Below, piece after piece: positions 57,990 to 64,000 of a DNA stretch of 64,000 nucleotides. A program made the position numbers and the translations under genes. The notes beneath the pieces were generated by a model. That model did not search any database and was not told the DNA's origin. It saw nothing but the letters and a program-made list of their open reading frames with translations. Origin of the DNA: Celoporthe dispersa. Its lineage: Eukaryota > Ascomycota > Sordariomycetes > Diaporthales > Cryphonectriaceae. The DNA lies in the NCBI GenBank assembly GCA_016584495.1, contig WAID01000009.1, positions 2,294,001 to 2,358,000 of the forward strand, in the 5' to 3' direction. Positions within the stretch are counted from its first letter, which is position 1. Every line of letters begins with the position of its first letter.

Positions 57990-60900
57990 ATGGACATCAT
58001 GAACACATTACGAATCAAAGAGCGCCACCCTGTCGAGGACGACGTCGAAAACTGGGACGATGACGACTTTTTGATTGAGGGCGACGATCTCGCCCTCCGA
58101 AACCCTCCTGCTCCCGCCAGCGGACCCCCCCGCCGTCGCGATAGCCTCTCCTCACACCACTCCCTGCGGTCGGAGCGGGACTCTGTCCATGGCGAGGAGG
58201 CCAGACAGGTCCATCTGCCCGCCGATGACGAGAGCTCCACCATGAACGCCATTGCGATCGCTGCCAGCGCCGGTATCCCCATCCCGCGCTCCGTCCCCCC
58301 TTCTGCCCTGCAGGGCACCATACGGAGGCTGGGCGGCCGCAAGGTCAAGAGGGTCCTCCAGGAGGACTGGAGCGATGACCTCATGTTCCCCGAGGGTGCC
58401 GCTGCCCTGCGCATCAGGACCCAGGACCCTGCCCGGTTCCCCGAGGTCCTGAGACAGGTCAGCAGCGGGTCCTTCCAGCTGAGCCCGCCCAAGCCGCCCT
58501 CGCTGCCCTCGCCAGCTGGCGCCGGCGGCCCTGCAGACCCCATAAAGACCCCCGCGAGGGTCCTCGCACCACCCATCGACCTGTCCCGGTACCGCGACAC
58601 GGACGACGACGATGATATGTTTGGCGACGGCACCGAGACGATCAAGGTGTCAAAGACGCGCCAGGTCGCCGCCAGCAAGCAGGCCCTGCCCCTCCCCAAG
58701 CTCGCCACCACCCCCTCGCCACCGCCACCGCGGAACCCGGGCGAGGACGACTTCGAGAAGGACCTGGAGCTGCCGTCGGACGGCACCCTGAAGCTGTCGG
58801 CCCGCAGGGACATCCCAAAGACCCGCTCAGCGCGAACGACGACTTCGACTGGGGAGAGGGCAGCCTGGGCACCCGCTACGGAGGCACGAGGAGGGACGGC
58901 CGCTCGAACCGGAGCTCCTCGACCTCGGCGTTCAGCCCCAGCATCTCGAGCACCATCACCGCCGAGAGCGAGGACGAGGCCCAGTTCGACGGCATCGAGA
59001 TACCTACTGGGCCCCTCGACCTGAAGGAGAGGCTGAGGAGGCAGCGCCGGAACCGGTCCCCGGAGCACACCATCGAGGAGGAGCCCGCCCCGTCGTCCAA
59101 GCTGGCCTCGCAGGACGGCGACGGCGCAGACTTCTTCTCGGGCCTGGACGTCGGCGACGGGTCCGTGTTCGGCTCGGGCAGGCTCAAGCTCCATACGAAC
59201 GTGCAGCTGAAGACGGGGCGGAACACGAGCCCCACCCGCCCCAAGGCAGCCGTCTCTCTCACCTTCACCAGCAAGCCCTCGCAGAACAACACCTCTCGGC
59301 TGCCGCGCCCCGCGTCCGGCCACGAGCGGACGCCCACCCAGACCTCGCTGGAGCCCGTCTTCGAGAGCGGCGGCTCGATGGCGTCCCGCAGCCTGAGGAG
59401 GTCTCAGTCCCGCCTCGGGCACATGTCTCAGTCCTCGCAGTCGTCTACTGGGAGCAACACGACGCCGATCACGCCGTCTGGGCCCGGGCCCTTCTTCCCG
59501 CCCCCCTCGACACCTCGCCGACGAGAGGTCGGGAAGCAGACGTCCGTCATGTCGCTCAGGCAGGAGCCCACGACTACCAACGCCCAGCTGCTGCGGCTGA
59601 AGCGGTCGCTGCCCGTCATGAAGCCGGCCGTGTCGCCGGGGAAGCCAATGACTGCGCGGCCCTCGTCCAGGACCGACACTGGCCCGCGGCCTAACTCGGG
59701 GTTGCGGCCCAAGACACCCGTGGACCGGGCCCGTCTCTCCATGGGAGATGGCCCCGCGGCACAGGCCAGGAAGCCCTTCCTGCCTGCAGGCGCCGCGGCC
59801 CAGTCGTCCAACGTCAACGCCAAGGGCAGGATGCTGCGCCGCCACGACTCCGACGCGTCCATGGAGATGCGGGCGGGCCCACGAGCAGTGTCTCGTACGA
59901 TAGCGAGGTCGCCGAGCCCTAACAAGCAGCGAGACCGCAAGGTGGAGAAGCTGGCGCAGGCAGGGGTCCGCCTGCCCCTGAGCCTCCCAAAGCGGCCCAG
60001 ACACTTTGGGGACGGGCACGAGCTGGACGCGTTCGACGACCTGCCGACGTCTGCAAAGAGCGAGTCCGAGTTCGTCAAGCAGCCCAAGCACATTGGCCAG
60101 CAGTACCCGACCCAGTTCCGCAACAGGGGGGGCATGCAGCACTTGGCGCCAGGAAGAACAACATCCCCCGCCCCGTCACCGCCCCACCAGGCGCTCCACT
60201 CGCCGGCGAGATTCGACTCCCAGCCCCGTTTCGCACGTGACACGGCGTCCAGTAGGATCGCGAGAGAAGCAAACCTTGCGCATCGAGTTCCCTCTTCTGG
60301 TCCGCTCGCTCCCCTTACGTCGCAACGTGTCGCGCAGCTGTCCACGAGGAGCAACCTGCATCCCCTGCACCCGCCACAAGGCACCATCAGGTCCAAGAAG
60401 CACCCTCGCAGGGCTCCTCAGCTCAAGCCACACCTGATCTCTAACCTAAACTCCAACAACGAGTCCAAGAGTGAGTCCCCCGCCCGATGCACCACCACCT
60501 GCCGTCATATATCTCTTGGCAGCAAGCATGACTAACAGGGCTACAGTGGTAAATGGTATGCTTTACAACCCCGAGACATACCAGTGGGAGGGCAACGACA
60601 ACGCCCTCAGCGCCTTTGACCTGCCCGCATCCTCACCGTCTACTGCCTCCGTGCCGCCCTATGTGGTGCGCGATAAGGAGAACGCCACCCCGAGGCCGGC
60701 TCTCATCACCAACATCAGCGCGACCAAGGGCGTGCAGGTCGTCGGAGGCATGGTCTTTGACCCCCAGAACATGTGCTGGCTCAAGCTTGGTCCCCAGTCC
60801 GCCCAGTCGGAGATCACGGACCCCATGGACTGCTTCAATGCCCTGGACGATGAGGATGATGTCTTCAAGGACATCCCGGACCTGGAAGACAACACGGCCG

Positions 60901-61112
60901 ACACGACCGAGACCGGGCGCGTCAGTGAGGTTAAGGACGACTGGCTCATAGGCGAGGAGTTCGACGTCGGCCCAGAGTTCGTCAGGAGACAGCGCGAAGA
61001 AGAGGAGCGCTGGCGGAAGAAGTGCGAGAGGTGGCTCGGCCTTGGTCACCGTGACCGCGAGAGCTGGCGATGGCTGATTCGCAGTGTTGTCAATGAAGCT
61101 GCAGAACAGTGA
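57990..61112 (+). CDS. Byr4/Bfa1-like subunit of the Tem1/Spg1 two-component GAP (one apparent 1-nt deletion)
   Basis: Scaffold of the Bub2-Byr4 GAP at spindle pole bodies, which keeps the septation/mitotic-exit network off until anaphase. Exons 57990-60470 and 60547-61112, 1015 aa. The N-terminus MDIMNTLRIKER then VENWDDDDFLIEGDDL holds the conserved acidic WDDDDF motif. The middle is Ser/Pro-rich and disordered, with a basic stretch (RQRRNRSPEHTIEEE), FGDGHELDAFDDLPTSAKSE and RFARDTASSRIARE. The C-terminal conserved part is MVNGMLYNPETYQWEGN and QVVGGMVFDPQNMCWLKL, then DDWLIGEEFDVG. The 76-nt intron separates these. The frame slips at CCC 58814-58816, where one base is missing (IPKDPLSANDDFDWGEG). 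The family name is given from the two Y/F-P-x-x-x-x-W repeats and the WDDDDF motif. Confidence 0.88.
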
Positions 61113-62408
61113 CGACCACTCACCGCCATTTCCCCTCATAACCCTTGCACTACATTCTCCACCACCCTTTATTTGTTTTCTGCTCCTCATGCGCCTCCCC
61201 CAACCACACACTCTCCCCCTCCCTTTTTTTTTTCTTTTCTCTTTTTTTCACCCATCACGTCTAGACGTTTTATTGCTTCTCAGAGGACCTGTACAACGAC
61301 ACAAAGATAAAAGTTTACGACACACGAGCCGGAAGGCATCACCAAAAAAAGGCGAATGGGGGAAATAGGGAGCGGAGTTGACTCTTTTTTTTCTTTCCTT
61401 TCCTATTAAGGAGTACGAGCAACAGGACAGCACCCGCAGTACTACACTGCACGATTGAATGGGATAGGAGGCCGATTCCCACGGGGTATTCTGGATACCA
61501 CCAATGGTAAACCATCTGCTGGATCCATGGGCTGTGGGGACGGAGGGAGGCGCGGGGCTTCAAGGGGGGGAGTGTGTCTCACGACAGAGGAAACGGACTA
61601 CAAGGGAACGAAATGACACAGACGGGCATTAATCGGCTCAAGTACTAACGACGGAACGACACGAGATATCATTGATGACAGTTAACGGTGGACTTCTTTT
61701 TTTTTCATCTCTATTTGTTATGGACCGGTCATGTCTGTCGTCGGCATGACGAGGGACAGGCCGAGGCTGAGGCTGATGCTTATGCTGAGGCTGAAGGAAG
61801 GAACAGGGTCGAAGCAGCGCGCGTGAGGGTGTGCGGGTGACCCGGCGAGGTGATGTACGATGAACTGCTGCGAAGAGGTGCTCCCCGAGACTAAGAAATG
61901 AGAGGGAGATGCAATGATGGCACGATGGGCTCTTTCTCCGAGGCGACGATGACCGATGATGAAGATGATTATCGCAAACGACGATAGTGATGATGACGGC
62001 GGGCAACGAATTTCCTTTTGGTGGTGGCGCTCCCTTGCTTTTCTGCCCCTCCAATGAGCATGGACGACGGTACCGGGCCCGTCCAACAACCTGCGACCCT
62101 AGATTAATAACAATGCAACATGTACAACACGATCTGTCGACATCTTGGAAACAAAAAAAAAAGGGGGGAGGGGGTTGGTTGATTGATTGATTGGCTGGTG
62201 AGCAGATGACAGTGAGACAGACGAAATGCCCACTGATCCGCATGGCGGCGCCCTTGGTGGCGACATGAATTAAATGGTGGTCCACGCGGAGAGGTGATAG
62301 ACATGAGGTGAATAAGTGTCTGGACTTTTTGACCAAAATACACTCCCCGGTCGGTGTTAATAAATCTACTTGCCAGTCTTCTCTCCATGAAGAAGGATCT
62401 CTCTGCCC
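61113..62408. other. Convergent 3' region of Byr4 and Nop2 genes
   Basis: About 1.3 kb between two stops, with T-rich runs (61.23-61.25, 61.69-61.71 kb) and a GATT repeat near 62.18 kb. Frames on both strands lack domain content. It probably holds both 3' untranslated regions. Confidence 0.55.
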
Positions 62409-64000
62409 CTACTTGGACGCTTTCTTCTTGCCATTCGTCTTTGCCGGCGCCTCCTTCTTGGTCTTCTTGTGCAGCGCCCTGGGATCCAGACCCCGCCGCC
62501 TCATGGCATTCCTCTTGGCCTTCTCCATGTACTGCTCATCCTCGCCCTCGTCGAACCCGCCAAAGTCGTCAGCCCCCTCCTCCTGGGCGTCCTCGTCCAC
62601 GATGGGCGACCTGTCGACGACCTCCTCGCCCTCGCCGCCGTCGTGACCACCAGCGGCAGCAGCCGCCCCTGGCCGATGGGGACGTGGCGGGCTTGCCGCT
62701 GCCGGTCCTGTCGGCCAGGACGGCGTTGGCCGGCGTGGGGCCCGTCTTTTGCAGCTTGGCGACGAAGAAGCCGTCCACGTTGTAGGTGTGGGGGTAGTAG
62801 CGGCGGGTGAGCTTCAGCGAGGGGTGGAAGTTCTTGCCGCGGTAGCTGGTGAAGCCCTCGCGGCCAAAGGTTAGGTTCGTCTCGACCAGCTTGACGTTGG
62901 GCCGCTTGGCGAGGGCGTAGGCCACGACCTGTTCGTTTTCTTCTACCGTGACGGAGCTGTTGGGGGGGGCGGGGGGCAGGCCGGTCAGCTTGGGAACAGA
63001 GCTCGAGGGGAGCGGCAGGCGGTGGAGAGGTAGATAAGAGGTCTGGCTTACCAGGTAGAGTAGACAATGTAGCCACCCGTCTTGCTGTGATGGTTGACCG
63101 AGTCGATGGCGGCCAGCAGGAGCTGCTTCTGCGTGTGCGGCAGCACCATGAAGTCCTTCTCCGTCTTGTTGGTCTTGACGCTGGCATCCTTGGCGATGAC
63201 GCCCGTCCCGGAACAGGGCGCGTCGAGCAGCACCCTGTCGAACCCGCCGATGGGCCTCGGGAACTCGCGGGCGTCGTAGTTGCACACGACGACGTTCCTG
63301 CACCCCAGGCGGTGGATGTTTCCGACCAGGCCCTTTGCACGGGACCTGCTCATGTCGTTGGCAAAGATGCACCCCGTGTTCCGCATCAGGGCGGCCATGT
63401 GGGTCGTCTTTTCCGCCGGGGGCGGCGGACATGTCGAGCACGCGCTCGTTCTCCTGTGGCGCGAGCGCCATGACGGGAAGGAACGAAGACGCCGCCTGGA
63501 TGATGTACTGCCCGGCCAGGTACTCGGGGGTCGCGCCCAGGGGGACGTTGCTCTCGAAGATCTGCAGGCCGACCTTGGACCACTTGCCGACGGGCTCGAG
63601 GGTGACGCCGCGGTTGATGAGGGCGCTGGCGAGATCCCGGCGGTTTGTGCGGAGGGTGTTGGTGCGGATGACCATGGGGCGGGCGCTCTCGTTGGCCTCG
63701 AAGAAGTCGAAGGCCTCGGACGGGCTGAAGAGGTGGTAGAGCTTCTCGGCGAGGTAATCCGAGTAGCCGTAGTATGCGCAGATGTCCCTGATCAGCTGGT
63801 TGGTGTACTCGGCCCTCGACCTCCCCCTCCTCTGCCAGGCCCGAGAAGTCCTCGAGCACCCGGATGTTCTCCGTTATCCTGTTGCGCAGGAGCTGCAGGT
63901 CCGGAGCCAGCAGTGCCTTCTTTTTGGTCTGGGCCTCGTCTCCCTCCTCCTCCCCCTCCTCCTCCTCCCCGTCATCGAGCACCTTGGGCTTGTCTCCGCG
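62409..64000 (-). CDS. NOP2: Nop2-like 25S rRNA (cytosine-C5) methyltransferase, 5' end cut by the window (three apparent frameshifts)
   Basis: Nucleolar m5C methyltransferase needed for large-subunit ribosome assembly. Visible exons are 64000-63052 and 62956-62409, separated by a GT-AG intron; the N-terminal part lies beyond 64000. After an acidic stretch come DLQLLRNRITENIRVLEDF, a PUA-like YTNQLIRDI region, RTNTLRTNRRDLA, the SAM loop VLDMSAAPGGKT, the DAPCSGTG motif (releasing Cys) and the nucleophile Cys in YSTCSVTVEENE, which is rebuilt exactly by splicing. The lysine-rich tail (HKKTKKEAPAKTNGKKKASK) is typical. Three one-base excesses interrupt the frame, at 63823-63827 (C5), 63409-63412 (T4) and 62666-62669 (C4). 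With them removed the visible part is 497 codons plus stop and in phase at the window edge. Confidence 0.92.

Noticed and set aside
57971..60142. 723-codon minus-strand frame opposite Byr4
   Set aside because: Antisense shadow of a GC-rich gene; composition is Arg/Leu/Gly-rich with no motif.

Overview
The window reads as nuclear DNA of a filamentous ascomycete (Pezizomycotina, most likely Sordariomycetes). Introns are short (about 50 to 250 nt) with GT-AG or occasional GC-AG ends and CTAAC/CTGAC-like branch sites. Genes are GC-rich and widely spaced, with long CT-rich leaders and many microsatellites. Recognisable gene families include a Zn(II)2Cys6 regulator, a HET-domain relic with repeat-induced point mutation (RIP)-type changes, bifunctional tryptophan synthase, Byr4/Bfa1 and an XRCC4/Lif1-like protein. 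The species is not determined.

Layout. 0.8-5.5 kb: a Zn2Cys6 transcription factor (minus strand) and a 14-TM-type MFS exporter (plus strand) diverge from a shared promoter carrying an 18-bp perfect palindrome with CGG/CCG half-sites. 5.6-8.2 kb: an AT-rich decayed segment with a HET-domain pseudogene. 8.4-13.3 kb: tryptophan synthase, mitoribosomal bL28m (convergent to it) and a coiled-coil protein. 14.6-19.6 kb: a serine beta-lactamase-like hydrolase and a zinc alcohol dehydrogenase. 19.6-25.3 kb: a 5.7-kb gene-free stretch ahead of a Gln-rich bZIP factor. 28.4-30.1 kb: a secreted GH79 glucuronidase-like enzyme. 32.5-38.7 kb: a DOCK-family GEF. 39.7-43.5 kb: a transposase-HTH/C2H2-like fusion protein and a type II membrane glycosyltransferase-like protein, convergent. 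45.8-51.4 kb: the MutY adenine glycosylase and a MOV10/SDE3-like helicase, divergent. 52.1-55.2 kb: an aldo-keto reductase and XRCC4/Lif1, convergent. 58.0-64.0 kb: Byr4/Bfa1 and Nop2, convergent, with Nop2 cut by the right edge. Most genes are unrelated housekeeping or regulatory genes. The only pair that looks functionally coupled is the regulator/exporter at the left end.

The strongest window-wide signal is technical. Ten otherwise well-preserved genes, including conserved or essential ones (tryptophan synthase, bL28m, Nop2), need 15 single-base corrections, each next to a short homopolymer, to stay in frame. After those corrections plus the proposed splicing, every coding length is a multiple of three. 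This points to unpolished base-calling rather than biology, so frames should be read with that in mind. The more biological leads are the CGG palindrome between regulator and exporter, the transposase-HTH/C2H2-like fusion, three stop-free introns of length 3n (two of them GC-AG), the RIP-marked HET relic and a possible disrupted GPI signal on the GH79 enzyme. I did not find a clearly new multi-gene system.
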